A stretch of 64,000 nt of DNA from Pseudothermotoga hypogea DSM 11164 = NBRC 106472 (GCF_000816145.1 NZ_CP007141.1:496001-560000); one strand, 5' to 3'. Shown: positions 35,528 to 45,077, numbered from the stretch's first letter. Program-made: numbers and translations. The notes: generated from the sequence alone by a model not told the origin.

Positions 35528-36157
35528 CTATATGTTGTATGAACTGTTCACGATGCTGTGAGCCAGGGTCTTGAAGAACACAGTTATGTCGACGTACTCC
35601 ACGGGGATCCTGCAGGTCAAAGTCGTCGGTGCAAAACAAACGATACCCTTCACTCCTGCCTTCTCAAGTTCACACGCCAGATCGTTTGCCACGGAAGCGG
35701 GTACGGCAAGCACCGCTATGTCCACTCCATGTTCCTTCACGAACTGCTGCAGCTCGGAAACATTCCTAACTTTTAAGCCCGGAGCGATCTGTTTGTTGAT
35801 CTTGCGCTCGTCCGAGTCGAAGACTGCGACGATTTTGAAGTTGTTCTGCTCCAGACGCTTGTGGTTCGCGAGCGCTTTGCCTATGTTGCCTGCACCCAGT
35901 ATTATCACAGACCACATTTTGTAGAGACCGAGCACTTCACGTATCTTCTCTGACAGCTTTTTCACATCGTAACCAAGGCCCCTTTGACCGAGGTTACCAA
36001 AATAGGATAGGTCCTTTCGAACCTGTGAGTCCTTTATCTGCAACATCGAAGCGAGTTGTTTGGAGGAGACCACCTTTATCCCCTTTTCTTCCAAGTTAGA
36101 GAGACAGCGCAAATACACTGCAAGTCTGCGTATGACAGGTCTTGGGACCTTCTCCAA
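35528..36157 (-). CDS. rex: redox-sensing transcriptional repressor Rex
   Basis: A 209-residue repressor that senses the NADH/NAD+ ratio. The N-terminal winged helix contains ISSKQLASML-type sequence (here VVSSKQLASMLQIKDSQVRK) and DLSYFGNLGQRGLGYDV; the Rossmann domain has ILGAGNIGKALANH near residue 85; the C-terminal helix ends FFKTLAHSIVN, the dimer swap segment. A TTG start at 36157 has GGAGGGG five bases upstream; the longer frame includes that site. It probably controls hydrogenase, fermentation and perhaps nrdJ genes; I see no clear Rex box at its own promoter. Confidence 0.93.
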   Translation of the reverse strand: MEKVPRPVIRRLAVYLRCLSNLEEKGIKVVSSKQLASMLQIKDSQVRKDLSYFGNLGQRGLGYDVKKLSEKIREVLGLYKMWSVIILGAGNIGKALANHKRLEQNNFKIVAVFDSDERKINKQIAPGLKVRNVSELQQFVKEHGVDIAVLAVPASVANDLACELEKAGVKGIVCFAPTTLTCRIPVEYVDITVFFKTLAHSIVNSSYNI

Positions 36158-36192
36158 CGTTACCCCTCCATAGTGCAATTTTTCTCAAGGGT

Positions 36193-36198
36193 ATTATA
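36193..36198 (-). promoter_or_regulatory. -10 element of rex, overlapping the iadA stop
   Basis: TATAAT on the minus strand shares bases with the TAA stop of the isoaspartyl dipeptidase gene, 35 bases before the rex start. The -35 region is poor, so the promoter may be weak or activated. Confidence 0.4.
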
Positions 36199-37357
36199 GC
36201 TCAATTCCTGCCTCGAACGTCCCTTTCACAATTTGTTCTTTGTTCAGCATGAGAATTTTGCCTTTCGCTACCACTGTGTCTATTTTGAGATCTTGATCCA
36301 AGAGCACGATGTCCGCATCCATTCCAACGGAAAGAGTGCCCTTGCTCACGAGCTTCAAGATCTTAGCCACGTTTTTCGTGATAGGCAGCAAAGCCTTTTC
36401 CAGCGGTGTTCCATGTTCAGCGGCCATCCTCACTTGTTCGTACAAGGACAAGACCCTGCCGACGTCCAGTCCCACAAAGTTTCCCTTTTCGTCGAAGCGC
36501 GGCAAACTTCCTTGTCCGTCGGAACTGAACGTGATCTGCCCTTCGAATCCCTCGTTTGAGAGTTCTCTGAATACACGCCACGGCAACAGCTCCTCATCAA
36601 GAAGGCCACCGATGCTCGTCGTGAGATCGATGAATCCTCCCATCGACAACCATTCTATCGATGAATGCAGCAACTTCGAATTCCTGTTGATGTGTGTGGG
36701 CAAGAACTGCGTGATCGGTATCTCGCTCGTTTTCACCACGTTTGTGAGTGGTTCCAGCATCGTTGGTCCGTCACCCACATGAACGTTGACCACCCCAGCC
36801 TTACCACTGAGCATGCCTCCGATGCGTGCATCGGCTGCAAGCCTCTTCAATTCGTCCAAAGTCGGTTGCGAAGATCTGTGATCGCTGATTGCCACCTCTC
36901 CGACCCCGATGACTTTGTCGATCAAAACGATGTCTTTGATGATGCTTCCAGTCAGCGTTACGGGCGGTACACGGTAGGAACCAACGTAGATGTAACTCGA
37001 AACACCTTCCTCTTCGAGCGCTTTGGCCTTCGCGTACAACGACTCCAAGCTCCTCGTCACCCCGTCGGTTCCCAAACAGCCCACCACCGTGGTGATACCG
37101 GCGCGTACGAGGTCCGAAAAGGAAAGTTCGTAGGTACGTGTCCTGAAGCCTCCCTCGCCACCACCACCCAAGATGTGGACGTGACTGTCGATGAATCCGG
37201 GAACAGCAATCTTACCCGAGCAATCGATGACTGAGAGATTCGGCAGGCACACCGTCAGTTGTTCTTCAATCGCGACGATTCTGTCAACGGCAAGGAGGAT
37301 GTCTCTGACGCCGAGAGGCTCTGGCGAGTAGACTGTGGCATTTTTCAAGAGTATCAT
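36194..37357 (-). CDS. iadA: isoaspartyl dipeptidase (beta-aspartyl peptidase)
   Basis: A 387-residue amidohydrolase that splits beta-Asp-X dipeptides formed by protein ageing. Metal-site motifs: GFIDSHVHILGGGGEGGF (HxH), ISDHRSS, VVNVHVGDGP, LPTHINRN and TFSSDGQGSLP (Asp). By my memory of the E. coli enzyme the bridging carbamylated Lys lies just before AISDHRS; here that place seems to be Glu154 (IGVGEVAISDH). GAGGTG precedes the ATG at 37357. It follows a zinc-ribbon gene by 9 bases. With pcm at 58869 the genome has two routes for isoaspartate. Confidence 0.88.
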   Translation of the reverse strand: MILLKNATVYSPEPLGVRDILLAVDRIVAIEEQLTVCLPNLSVIDCSGKIAVPGFIDSHVHILGGGGEGGFRTRTYELSFSDLVRAGITTVVGCLGTDGVTRSLESLYAKAKALEEEGVSSYIYVGSYRVPPVTLTGSIIKDIVLIDKVIGVGEVAISDHRSSQPTLDELKRLAADARIGGMLSGKAGVVNVHVGDGPTMLEPLTNVVKTSEIPITQFLPTHINRNSKLLHSSIEWLSMGGFIDLTTSIGGLLDEELLPWRVFRELSNEGFEGQITFSSDGQGSLPRFDEKGNFVGLDVGRVLSLYEQVRMAAEHGTPLEKALLPITKNVAKILKLVSKGTLSVGMDADIVLLDQDLKIDTVVAKGKILMLNKEQIVKGTFEAGIEL

Positions 37358-37366
37358 AGCAACACC

Positions 37367-37621
37367 TCAATCTTCGTCTTCATAATCGGACAGATCGTGA
37401 AAATCCTCGAGATCTTCGTAATCATAATCTTCGTCACGCTCGTCGAAGAATTCATCAGAGAAGAGCCAACCGCAGATGGGGCATTCGTCGATATCGTCGT
37501 CGATGACGGCGCCACAGTCTGGACATTCTTTTTTCTCAAAGACGTAGCCACAAGAAGGGCACTTTCTCACGTTGTTCCTGCATTTCTCTCCACATTGCGG
37601 ACATCTCTTCCATCCACCCAT
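37367..37621 (-). CDS. small zinc-ribbon protein with acidic tail
   Basis: An 84-residue protein with four zinc-knuckle pairs: CPQC, CPSC, CPDC and CPIC, enough for two zinc ribbons in residues 6-55. The last 25 residues are almost all Asp, Glu, Tyr and Phe (ending LSDYEDED). No catalytic feature is visible; such double ribbons often bind protein or nucleic-acid partners. The ATG at 37621 has GGAGGGAGG upstream; the longer frame has no site. It is the first gene of the iadA-rex-nrdJ run. Confidence 0.75.
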   Translation of the reverse strand: MGGWKRCPQCGEKCRNNVRKCPSCGYVFEKKECPDCGAVIDDDIDECPICGWLFSDEFFDERDEDYDYEDLEDFHDLSDYEDED

Positions 37622-37688
37622 GCTCTTACCTCCCTCCACAAACGTCCCACAATTCGACTCCGCGTTCAAACGACACGTTCTAAGATGT

Positions 37689-37711
37689 GGAAAATCACGT
37701 TTTCCATTATA
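37689..37711 (-). promoter_or_regulatory. -10 element with adjoining inverted repeat
   Basis: TATAAT (37706-37711) of the zinc-ribbon operon is followed directly by the palindrome GGAAAA-TCACG-TTTTCC (37689-37705), which covers the likely transcription start. This position suits an operator. The -35 is weak (TGTCGG, 17-base spacing). Confidence 0.5.
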
Positions 37712-37812
37712 GCTCACCCCGCTCAGGTCCGACATCGGCGCGATATATGTAACGATTTAATTCCACCAAGATGTTTTTCTCGCTCTTCGGCACTTTCTTC
37801 CCCAACACGTGT

Positions 37813-37818
37813 TATATT
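37813..37818 (+). promoter_or_regulatory. -10 element of the cold-shock gene
   Basis: TATATT lies 46 bases before the csp ATG, in front of the leader hairpin. No -35 hexamer stands out. Confidence 0.4.
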
Positions 37819-37828
37819 AAATCATCAC

Positions 37829-37843
37829 GGTGCGGAAGGCACC
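37829..37843 (+). promoter_or_regulatory. leader hairpin of the cold-shock gene
   Basis: GGTGC-GGAAG-GCACC, a 5-bp hairpin near the expected 5' end of the csp mRNA, 13 bases before its AGGAGG. Cold-shock mRNAs often have structured leaders; here it probably stabilises the transcript. Confidence 0.4.
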
Positions 37844-37864
37844 AAGGATTAGGAGGTTAGAAGC

Positions 37865-38068
37865 ATGTACAACGGTACAGTGAAGTGGTTCGACTCTAAG
37901 AAAGGCTACGGATTCATCACCAGAGACAACGGAGAGGACGTCTTCGTGCACTTCTCCGCGATCAAGGTCGACGGATTCAAGACGCTCAGGGAAGGCCAGA
38001 AAGTCCAGTTCGAAATCCAGCAGGGCAGTAAAGGACCCCAAGCTGTCAATGTGACTCCCATAAACTGA
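37865..38068 (+). CDS. csp: cold-shock-domain RNA chaperone
   Basis: A 67-residue OB-fold protein that binds single-stranded RNA and DNA. RNP1 is KGYGFITR and RNP2 is DVFVHFSAI, both intact, with the N-terminal GTVKWFD. Length is typical of CspA-type proteins. AGGAGG precedes the ATG. It is monocistronic, with its own promoter and a strong terminator. Confidence 0.95.
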   Translation: MYNGTVKWFDSKKGYGFITRDNGEDVFVHFSAIKVDGFKTLREGQKVQFEIQQGSKGPQAVNVTPIN

Positions 38069-38087
38069 GAGTCGAGCTGAAGAGAAG

Positions 38088-38113
38088 GCGGAGCCGAAAG
38101 GCTCCGCTTTTTT
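38088..38113 (+). terminator. csp terminator
   Basis: GCGGAGCC-GAAA-GGCTCCGC (38088-38107), an 8-bp stem with a GAAA loop, followed by six T. The T run touches the stop codon of the convergent argF. Confidence 0.93.
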
Positions 38114-39053
38114 ATAGTAAAGTTGCGATCATGAGTGCCTTTATCGTGTGTTTTCTGTTCTCGGCTTCGTCCCAGACTTTACTCTGCTTTCCTTCGATGA
38201 CCTCGAAGGTGACTTCTTGTCCCTTGACGGCGGGCAGGCAGTGGAGGAAGATCGTTTCGCTCTTGCCCGTTTTCTTCATGAGCTGCTCGTTCACCTGGTA
38301 TGGCCTCAGTAGTCTCTCGCGCTCTGCTTGTTTGTCTTCCTCACCCATCGAGGCCCACACATCCGTGTAAATCACATCGGCTCCCTCTACGGCCTTTTCC
38401 GGATCTTCCTCTATCTGAATGGTCCCACCCGTCTCTTTGGCAACCTCAAGACAAGTCTTGAACAGTTTCTCGTCAGGCCTGAGCTCTTTCGGGGAGCACA
38501 CGACATAATGCATGCCCATCTTCGCACAGCCTATCATGAGTGAGTTGGCCATGTTGTTTCTTCCATCACCCATGAACACGAGCTTGATACCTTTCAATCT
38601 TCCAAAGACTTCTTGAACGGTCATGAGGTCCGCGAGTACCTGCGTCGGGTGGAAAACGTCGGTGAGTCCATTGTAGACGGGAACTCCCGAATACTTCGCC
38701 AAGGCTTCCACTGTCTCCTGTTTGAAACCCCTGAACATGATCGCATCGACCATCCTGCCGAGTACTCTTGCGGTATCCTCTACAGATTCCTTCGCTCCGA
38801 GTTGAATATCCTGGATCGAAAGAAAGATGGGATGGCCACCTTCTTCCGCGAAAGCTGTTTCGAAAGCGAGCCTCGTCCTCGTGGACCTCTTCTCGAATAT
38901 CATCGCCAAGGTTTTTCCAACGAACCTTCTGTGAACGACCTTCGCCCTGCTTTCTCTCTTCACCTGGAACGAGAGATCGAGCAGATAGCTTATCTCTTCG
39001 GGTGTGTACTCCAAGAGCGTCAGCAGCGATCTTCCTGTAAGGTTCACCGCCAT
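38112..39053 (-). CDS. argF: ornithine carbamoyltransferase
   Basis: A 313-residue enzyme that joins carbamoyl phosphate and ornithine to citrulline in arginine synthesis. Motifs: KRSTRTR at residues 55-61 (carbamoyl-phosphate loop), FHPTQVLADL, VYTDVWASMGEE and LHCLPAVKG with the catalytic Cys. GGGAGG precedes the ATG. It is last in the phosphoesterase-argS-purB-purA-nitroreductase-argF run, 13 bases after its neighbour. Confidence 0.94.
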   Translation of the reverse strand: MAVNLTGRSLLTLLEYTPEEISYLLDLSFQVKRESRAKVVHRRFVGKTLAMIFEKRSTRTRLAFETAFAEEGGHPIFLSIQDIQLGAKESVEDTARVLGRMVDAIMFRGFKQETVEALAKYSGVPVYNGLTDVFHPTQVLADLMTVQEVFGRLKGIKLVFMGDGRNNMANSLMIGCAKMGMHYVVCSPKELRPDEKLFKTCLEVAKETGGTIQIEEDPEKAVEGADVIYTDVWASMGEEDKQAERERLLRPYQVNEQLMKKTGKSETIFLHCLPAVKGQEVTFEVIEGKQSKVWDEAENRKHTIKALMIATLL

Positions 39054-39066
39054 CTTTCAAACCTCC

Positions 39067-39588
39067 CTACTCGTGGTATGTGAGGATCTCTCTCAAAGGT
39101 TTCCTTGGCCGGTTTTTTCTCGGTTCAGCCGCATGACCGATCGGCAACATCGCAACGCATCTCTGACCCGCCGGCAGACCCAAGATCTTGTTCGCTTTCT
39201 CTTCGTCGAAGGCGCCAATCCAGCACGTGTCCAGGCCAAATTCTCGTGCGATCAACATGATGTAAGTGATCAGCGCAGCCGTGTCTTGAATGCAGTAAAG
39301 GTTTCTTCCCCTGTCGCCATAACGTGAGCCACTCTCCTCGGGTACAGCGACGACACAAATGACCCATGGCGCCTCTTCGATGTAGGTCTGTCCGAACGCA
39401 GCCTCACAGAGCGCTTTCTTCAAGGATGGATTCCTCACCACATGCAATCGCCACGGTTGTCTGTTCCCTGCGCTGGGTGCGTTGAGGGCAAGCTCAAGGA
39501 TTTCCTCGATGGTTTGCTTTGGAACGTCCCTGCTTGAGTCGTACTTCCGAATGCTCCTTCTGGTTCTTATCGCTTCTATGAGTTCCAT
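39067..39588 (-). CDS. nitroreductase-family FMN oxidoreductase
   Basis: A 173-residue flavoprotein that transfers electrons from NAD(P)H to nitro compounds, quinones or flavins. The family opening is RTRRSIRKYDSSRDVPKQTI, followed by ALNAPSAGNRQPWRLHVV (FMN contacts) and the C-terminal LPIGHAAE. GGGGGG stands 6 bases before the ATG at 39588, preferred over an ATG two codons upstream that overlaps the site. The metabolic role is unknown; it is lodged between purA and argF. Confidence 0.88.
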   Translation of the reverse strand: MELIEAIRTRRSIRKYDSSRDVPKQTIEEILELALNAPSAGNRQPWRLHVVRNPSLKKALCEAAFGQTYIEEAPWVICVVAVPEESGSRYGDRGRNLYCIQDTAALITYIMLIAREFGLDTCWIGAFDEEKANKILGLPAGQRCVAMLPIGHAAEPRKNRPRKPLREILTYHE

Positions 39589-39599
39589 CCACATCCCCC

Positions 39600-40802
39600 C
39601 TACAGCACGACGATGTCTTCCACCTTGGAGCCCGTGGAAACGTGGGAGATTCTCACGCCGGTTTCCTGCTCGATTCTCCTCAGAAACTTTTCAAAGGAAG
39701 GCGAGTTCAAATCTTTCCATCCTTCGATTTCTTCGTACACTGGCTCAGCTTTGTGAATGTTCCTCAGATTCTTCACATCTCGGACTTTCACCCCGTCAAC
39801 GTTGTAAGCGACGCACACGGCCAACCTTTCCAGTCCGTTCAGCACGTCAGCTTTGGTGAGGATCAATTCGTCACACCCGCTCACTTTCACAGCGTATCTG
39901 AGCAGCACGAAGTCGAGCCAGCCACACCTTCTGGGCCTACCCGTTGTCGCACCGTACTCATCACCGAGTCTTCTGATCTTCTCACCCATTTCGTTCTTCA
40001 GTTCCGTTGGGAATGGGCCTTCACCCACTCTGGTGGTGTAGGCCTTCGTCACACCGATCACCTTGTCCAGCTTGATGGGAAAACCGAAACCTGCTTGAAC
40101 ACCGCTACTCGAACAGTTCGTCGAAGTGACGTAAGGATACGTCCCCGCGTCCACGTCGAGCAAGACACCCTGGGTGGCCTCAAACAAGAGGTCTTTGCCT
40201 TTCAGTCTTTCGAAAGCCTCAACGTTGTCGATCAAGTGATGAGAGAGACTGTGGTAAATTTCGAGCATCTGCTTCAGAATCGAGTTCGCATCGATGTCGA
40301 GATTCCACACTCTCACAAGCTCTGCGAGTTTTCTTTCGAGCAACACCTCGTCTTCAAAATCTTCAAGTCTCACTCCAAAACGCAACGCTCGATTGGCATA
40401 GCACAAGCCTATACCTCTTCGAGTGGTGCCAACGGGTTCACTGCGTGCCGCATCGATCTTTCCATCGAGTTCTCTATAGAAAGGTATGACAACGTGCGCT
40501 TGTTTGGACACCTGGAGCGCCTCACCGCTGCCTGGAAAGAATTGCTCCAGCTGTTCGATCTCTTGCGAAAGCACGTTCAAATCCACCGCAACTCCCGTGG
40601 CTATGTACATACCCTTGCGAAGCCTCAAATCGGCAGAAGGAACCAGATGGTGCACGAGCTTGAACTGACCGTAGTCCACGGTGTGACCTGCGTTGCTCCC
40701 GCCACTGTAACGAACGACACAATCGTAATTCCTCGAAAGGTACGTGACCACCTTTCCTTTTCCTTCGTCTCCCCATTGAAGACCAACCACCACAGTGTTC
40801 AA
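39600..40802 (-). CDS. purA: adenylosuccinate synthetase
   Basis: A 400-residue GTP-dependent enzyme that converts IMP and aspartate to adenylosuccinate in AMP synthesis. GLQWGDEGKGKVV (P-loop with catalytic Asp), SGGSNAGHTVDYG (catalytic His), GTTRRGIG and GATTGRPRRCGWLD are present. It is a little shorter than the usual 425-430 residues. The start is a TTG (40802), 6 bases after the purB stop, with AAGGAG slightly further away than usual. purB, the next step of the pathway, is directly upstream. Confidence 0.94.
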   Translation of the reverse strand: MNTVVVGLQWGDEGKGKVVTYLSRNYDCVVRYSGGSNAGHTVDYGQFKLVHHLVPSADLRLRKGMYIATGVAVDLNVLSQEIEQLEQFFPGSGEALQVSKQAHVVIPFYRELDGKIDAARSEPVGTTRRGIGLCYANRALRFGVRLEDFEDEVLLERKLAELVRVWNLDIDANSILKQMLEIYHSLSHHLIDNVEAFERLKGKDLLFEATQGVLLDVDAGTYPYVTSTNCSSSGVQAGFGFPIKLDKVIGVTKAYTTRVGEGPFPTELKNEMGEKIRRLGDEYGATTGRPRRCGWLDFVLLRYAVKVSGCDELILTKADVLNGLERLAVCVAYNVDGVKVRDVKNLRNIHKAEPVYEEIEGWKDLNSPSFEKFLRRIEQETGVRISHVSTGSKVEDIVVL

Positions 40803-40808
40803 CTGAAT

Positions 40809-42095
40809 TCACTCTCCTTCGAACCGTGAGAAGATTCGATCAACTTGTTTCAAAAACTGGGTTGGATCGAAGATAGATTCCAGCTCTTCTTCATTCAAAA
40901 ACGGCACGTTCTGAGCCACGAGGGTTTTGAAATCTTCTTGCGTTTTCCAACATCTGAGCGCGAGAGACTGCACAAGATCGTAAGCTTCACTTCGGCTCAT
41001 GCCCTTCTCAACGAGTTTGAGCATCACTTTCTCCGAATAAACGAGCCCGCGGGTCAGATTCAGATTCTTCAGCATCCTGTCTTCGTACACGGTGAGATTT
41101 TCTATCAGATGGTTCGTCTTGACGAGCATGTAGTGGAGCGTCTGCGTGGCATCTGGGAAGATGTAGCGTTCTGCCGAAGAGTGCGATATATCCCTCTCGT
41201 GCCAGAGGTTGTTGTTCTCTAAGGATGTGCTCACGAAAGAACGCATGATCCTCGCAAGACCGCAGAGCCTCTCGCACAGGATCGGGTTCTGTTTGTGCGG
41301 CATGGCACTGGAGCCTTTCTGACCTTCTTTGAAAGGTTCTTGAGCTTCCAGAACTTCCGTTCTTTGCAGGTGCCTCACCTCGGTTGCGATCCTCTCCACG
41401 CCACTTGCCGTCAACGCGAGGACCATGACGAAGAACGCATGATGATCCCTGCCAACGACTTGACTCGAGATCGGTGTTGGCTTCAGACCCAGCTTGGTCA
41501 GCGCGAGTTCCTCAACCTCGGGTGGAACGTTCGCGTAGTTTCCAACCGCACCGCTGATCTTGCCAACCCTCACCTGTTCCCGAGCGATCCTCAACCTTTC
41601 TTGGTTTCGTTTCATCTCCGCATACCAGTTCAACACCTTGAGACCGAAACTCGTTGGTTCGGCGTGTACCCCATGTGTCCTTCCGATCGTGACGGTGTAT
41701 CTGTGCCTGTTGGCGAGAACCCAGAGAGACTTCAAGAGCTTCGACAGCGCCTCGAGCAGGATGTCGCTGCTCTCGACCAGCGCAAGGGACAGCGCAGTAT
41801 CTATGACATCCGAGGACGTCAGTCCGTAGTGGAAATACCTCGCCTCATCCTGCATGTTCTTCGTCGCCATCTTGATGAACGCGATCACTTCATGGTCCGT
41901 TTCACGTTCGTAACTCTCGAACAATGAAAGATCGATCATTGCATTCTTTCTCGCCTTTTCACTCACACCAAGAGGGATCAGACCGAGTTGCTCGTAAGCT
42001 TCCATGACGGCGAGTTCCACTGAGAGCCACCTACGAAGACTGGCTTGAACACTCCAGAGTTCTTTCATCGGTGATAGTGCGTACCTTTCGACCAC
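40809..42095 (-). CDS. purB: adenylosuccinate lyase
   Basis: A 428-residue fumarase-superfamily lyase acting twice in purine synthesis. Signature KGSSAMPHKQNPI, with TSSDVIDTALSLALVE and IGRTHGVHAEPTSFGLKV. I choose the GTG at 42095 because it yields MVERYALSPMKELW, matching the N-terminus of the Thermotoga enzyme as I recall it. The GTG at 42104, which overlaps the argS stop, is an alternative. It lies between argS and purA. Confidence 0.94.
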   Translation of the reverse strand: MVERYALSPMKELWSVQASLRRWLSVELAVMEAYEQLGLIPLGVSEKARKNAMIDLSLFESYERETDHEVIAFIKMATKNMQDEARYFHYGLTSSDVIDTALSLALVESSDILLEALSKLLKSLWVLANRHRYTVTIGRTHGVHAEPTSFGLKVLNWYAEMKRNQERLRIAREQVRVGKISGAVGNYANVPPEVEELALTKLGLKPTPISSQVVGRDHHAFFVMVLALTASGVERIATEVRHLQRTEVLEAQEPFKEGQKGSSAMPHKQNPILCERLCGLARIMRSFVSTSLENNNLWHERDISHSSAERYIFPDATQTLHYMLVKTNHLIENLTVYEDRMLKNLNLTRGLVYSEKVMLKLVEKGMSRSEAYDLVQSLALRCWKTQEDFKTLVAQNVPFLNEEELESIFDPTQFLKQVDRIFSRFEGE

Positions 42096-42100
42096 ACGGT

Positions 42101-43738
42101 TCACATCCTTTCCGGCGCGCTGACCTTCAACAGGGACAAACCTTTCTTGAGCACGAGCAACGTCGCGTAGGCGAGGTTCAATCTGGCGTTTGACAAACGT
42201 GGATTGTTTGGATCGAGGATGAGACACTTGGTGTAGAAGCTGTGAAAGTCGTAGGCGAGAGCTTCAAGATACTGGGTCAGCTTGTTGGGTGAAAGGGTTT
42301 TTTCAACCTCGTGCAGGGCATCTTCGAACATGTCAAGTCTCCTTATCACAGCGAACTCGGCTGGATCGTCGAGTAATTCGAGGTCTGAGTTCCTGTTGAA
42401 GGTTATGGACTTGCTCTTTGCTTGCTCGAAGAGACTGCAGATCCTCGCGTGCGCGTACTGAACGTAGTAAACGGGATTATCCATGCTTCTCGTCTTTGCG
42501 AGTTCCAAATCGAAAACCATGTGTGTGTTTGGATCTATCATGGCGAAAAAGTATCTCGCGGCGTCTTTGCCCACTTCTTCGATCAGCTGTCGTAACGTGA
42601 CAAATTCGCCCGCACGTGTCGACATGCGTACGATCTCCTCACCACGCTTGAGCGTCACGAACTGATGGAGTATCACATTGAAAAATCCATCTTCGATACC
42701 CAAAGCCCTCATGGCGGCCACCATTCTGGGTATGTGCCCATGATGATCGCTGCCCCATATGTCGTAAACCTTGTGGAAACCTCTACTGTACTTGTTGAAA
42801 TGGTAGGCGATGTCGGTCAAGAAATACGTGTGACTCCCATCGCTCTTGACAAGTACTTTGTCGTTGTCTTCTACGAACTGTGAAACTTTAAGCCAGACGG
42901 CACCATCCTTTTCGTAGATGAACCCCTTCTCCCTGAGAAACTCGAGTACCTTCTGCACAGTCCCGTCTTCGATCAGGCTCGTCTCGGAAAAGTACACGTC
43001 AAACTCGCACTCGAGAGAGTTGAGATCTTCTTTCATGTTAGCCAGTATGTTTTCCACGGCATAACGCTTGAAGAACCTTTCCGTTTCAGAGTCCCATCGG
43101 TCTTTGTAAACATCTCCAACTTCTTTCAAGAGTTTCTTGGCGATGTCTATGAGGTATTCTCCTCTGTAACCGTCTTCGGGTATGTCGAGATCCTGTGAAC
43201 CGAGCAACTGGTTGTACCTCACCCACAGAGATTTGGCCAGCAGGCTTATTTGCCTTCCCGCATCGTTGATGTACATCTCTCGGGTAACTTCGTAGCCAAG
43301 CTCCTTGAAAACGTTTGAAAGCACATCTCCGATGACGAGCTGCCTGCCGTGCCCCACCGTGAACGGACCCGTTGGGTTGGCACTACCGTACTCGAACTGG
43401 ATTTTCATCGGCTCGGATTTGCGTACGGGATAAGCTTCGTTGACTATTATCTGTCTCAAAACGTCAACGTAGGCTTTCCTGCTCAGTCTAAAGTTGATGA
43501 ACCCAGGTCTCGCAACCTCCACCGAGTCAAAAACATCCTCACCCTTCAACTTTTCGGCTATTCTTTCTGCGAGTTCCATAGGCTGACGCTTCGCGTGCCT
43601 GGCACCTGTCAAGGCTGCATTTGTTGAAAAATCGCCAAAGCCTTCGGGTGGGACTTCGACTTCGAAGTGGTACGAAAGACCGAACTCGCTGAGCGCTTTC
43701 TGCACCAGATCATGAACGAGTCTCCTGAGCAACAACAT
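42101..43738 (-). CDS. argS: arginyl-tRNA synthetase
   Basis: A 545-residue class Ia synthetase. The N-terminal additional domain is followed by [19 protein letters not shown] (HIGH-type motif) and a degenerate KMSKS loop [10 protein letters not shown], normal for ArgRS; the C-terminal anticodon domain ends [11 protein letters not shown]. Start choice among GTG 43741, ATG 43738 and the following TTG codons is uncertain; GAGG lies just upstream. It is 4 bases downstream of the phosphoesterase gene. Confidence 0.93.
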   Translation of the reverse strand: MLLLRRLVHDLVQKALSEFGLSYHFEVEVPPEGFGDFSTNAALTGARHAKRQPMELAERIAEKLKGEDVFDSVEVARPGFINFRLSRKAYVDVLRQIIVNEAYPVRKSEPMKIQFEYGSANPTGPFTVGHGRQLVIGDVLSNVFKELGYEVTREMYINDAGRQISLLAKSLWVRYNQLLGSQDLDIPEDGYRGEYLIDIAKKLLKEVGDVYKDRWDSETERFFKRYAVENILANMKEDLNSLECEFDVYFSETSLIEDGTVQKVLEFLREKGFIYEKDGAVWLKVSQFVEDNDKVLVKSDGSHTYFLTDIAYHFNKYSRGFHKVYDIWGSDHHGHIPRMVAAMRALGIEDGFFNVILHQFVTLKRGEEIVRMSTRAGEFVTLRQLIEEVGKDAARYFFAMIDPNTHMVFDLELAKTRSMDNPVYYVQYAHARICSLFEQAKSKSITFNRNSDLELLDDPAEFAVIRRLDMFEDALHEVEKTLSPNKLTQYLEALAYDFHSFYTKCLILDPNNPRLSNARLNLAYATLLVLKKGLSLLKVSAPERM

Positions 43739-43742
43739 CACC

Positions 43743-44930
43743 TCACAGGAATTTGCTCTTACTGGTCTTGTTCTTCACGTTCGTCGTGATATCCAGATCT
43801 CCGCTCCTCGGAACCGAAACGATCGCGTAGAAGAGCTCCGCCTTTTTCTGAAAGCCATACTTCTTTCTGCCATTGACCTTCTCGACAACTGGCCTCCAGG
43901 TACCGCAGTTTATGTAGAATTTGTTCTGTCCTTTCACTGGAACCACACGAAAGGCGTGATGGTGTATGTGACCAAAAACTACGACGTTCAACTCTGGCAA
44001 ACGGAGTTCCCCATCGGTATAACCTATTAGCTCGTCGGCCGTCAAAGCTTTTTCCCTGAACAACCTCTTCGCTTTTCTGAAGAGATAATCGCTACGACGC
44101 ATTCCTCGAATTTTCATGACAGCCCTGACCAAGAGAGAACCGAGCGTTATTCCACCCCATTTGTTCAGAAAAACCTTCGAAAGACACCTCAGGCGCGGGA
44201 AATTCTTCTTCATCCAAATGCGTGCCTCGGCGGTCTGCATCATCTTGAGGAACGCACCTACCCACAGTTCGAGAATGTCCACTCCCAGATCGTAAACTTC
44301 CTGCACCCGTTCGAACCAGTGGAACACGTCGAGGCTTGGCCTGACGTTGTCGTAGTCTGATAGGATCTCGGCTGGAACCAAAGATTCGAGGTACTCGTCG
44401 AAGTGGAACATCATGTACCTGGTCATGTAATCACCAAGCGGAGGAACAATGGTCCCATCGCCGTCCTTCGAAAACTTGTTGATGAGATCGAACTGGTTTC
44501 CATGCATTGCGAGAAGCCCAGCGTCTTCGTTGTAATAGTAAGGCATCACCTCGCATCTGAGCAAGTTTCGCAGCTCATCTTTCAGTCTCTGATTGCCGAG
44601 CACATAGTAATCGTGGTTTCCCACGACGTAGATGATCCTGTGCTGTTTTGAAAACTTTCTGAAGCTTTCAAAGAGCCTTGGATGCCTACTCTCTATGTTC
44701 GATAGAACCGTTCCATCCAGCGAAGAGACCAGAACATCGAACGATGTCAGGCCAAAATCCTTGACCGCACGGCTCTCGAGCAGTTCCAACCCGTCTCCAA
44801 CGATGATCAACTCGACGTCTGGTTGCGTTGAGAAGTGTTCAAGTAGATCGATGAGTTCCTCGTCGAACTCGAAATCATCTTTTGCCGAACCATCACCTAT
44901 GTGTAGGTCACTGATGAAGATCTGCCTCAT
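43743..44930 (-). CDS. calcineurin-like metallophosphoesterase
   Basis: A 395-residue two-metal phosphoesterase. Motifs: [44 protein letters not shown] and [12 protein letters not shown], all metal ligands intact. The pattern recalls UDP-diacylglucosamine hydrolases (LpxH-like) but the protein is longer, with an inserted helical region at about residues 180-300. The substrate is unknown. It heads the argS-purB-purA unit; a TATAAT at 44969-44974 is its likely -10. Confidence 0.8.
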   Translation of the reverse strand: MRQIFISDLHIGDGSAKDDFEFDEELIDLLEHFSTQPDVELIIVGDGLELLESRAVKDFGLTSFDVLVSSLDGTVLSNIESRHPRLFESFRKFSKQHRIIYVVGNHDYYVLGNQRLKDELRNLLRCEVMPYYYNEDAGLLAMHGNQFDLINKFSKDGDGTIVPPLGDYMTRYMMFHFDEYLESLVPAEILSDYDNVRPSLDVFHWFERVQEVYDLGVDILELWVGAFLKMMQTAEARIWMKKNFPRLRCLSKVFLNKWGGITLGSLLVRAVMKIRGMRRSDYLFRKAKRLFREKALTADELIGYTDGELRLPELNVVVFGHIHHHAFRVVPVKGQNKFYINCGTWRPVVEKVNGRKKYGFQKKAELFYAIVSVPRSGDLDITTNVKNKTSKSKFL

Positions 44931-44968
44931 TCGGTCAATCCCCAGTTCCCAACTCTTCTCACATGCGA

Positions 44969-44974
44969 ATTATA
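44969..44974 (-). promoter_or_regulatory. -10 element of the phosphoesterase-to-argF operon
   Basis: TATAAT on the minus strand, 39 bases before the ATG at 44930. The -35 region (AGTTTT) is poor. Confidence 0.45.
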
Positions 44975-45035
44975 CTATAGTCATCGCTTAAAAACTGGTA
45001 TTTCAATGCGAAGATCATCAAACCGAAAAAATGCA

Positions 45036-45059
45036 AAAGCGCCGCAGTCGCGGCGCTTT
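45036..45059 (-). terminator. chemoreceptor gene terminator
   Basis: AAAGCGCCGC (45036-45045) and GCGGCGCTTT (45050-45059) form a perfect 10-bp stem with a 4-base loop, followed on the minus strand by a T-rich stretch. It separates mcp from the phosphoesterase operon. Confidence 0.9.
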
Positions 45060-45077
45060 CGTACAAGAATTCTATCA

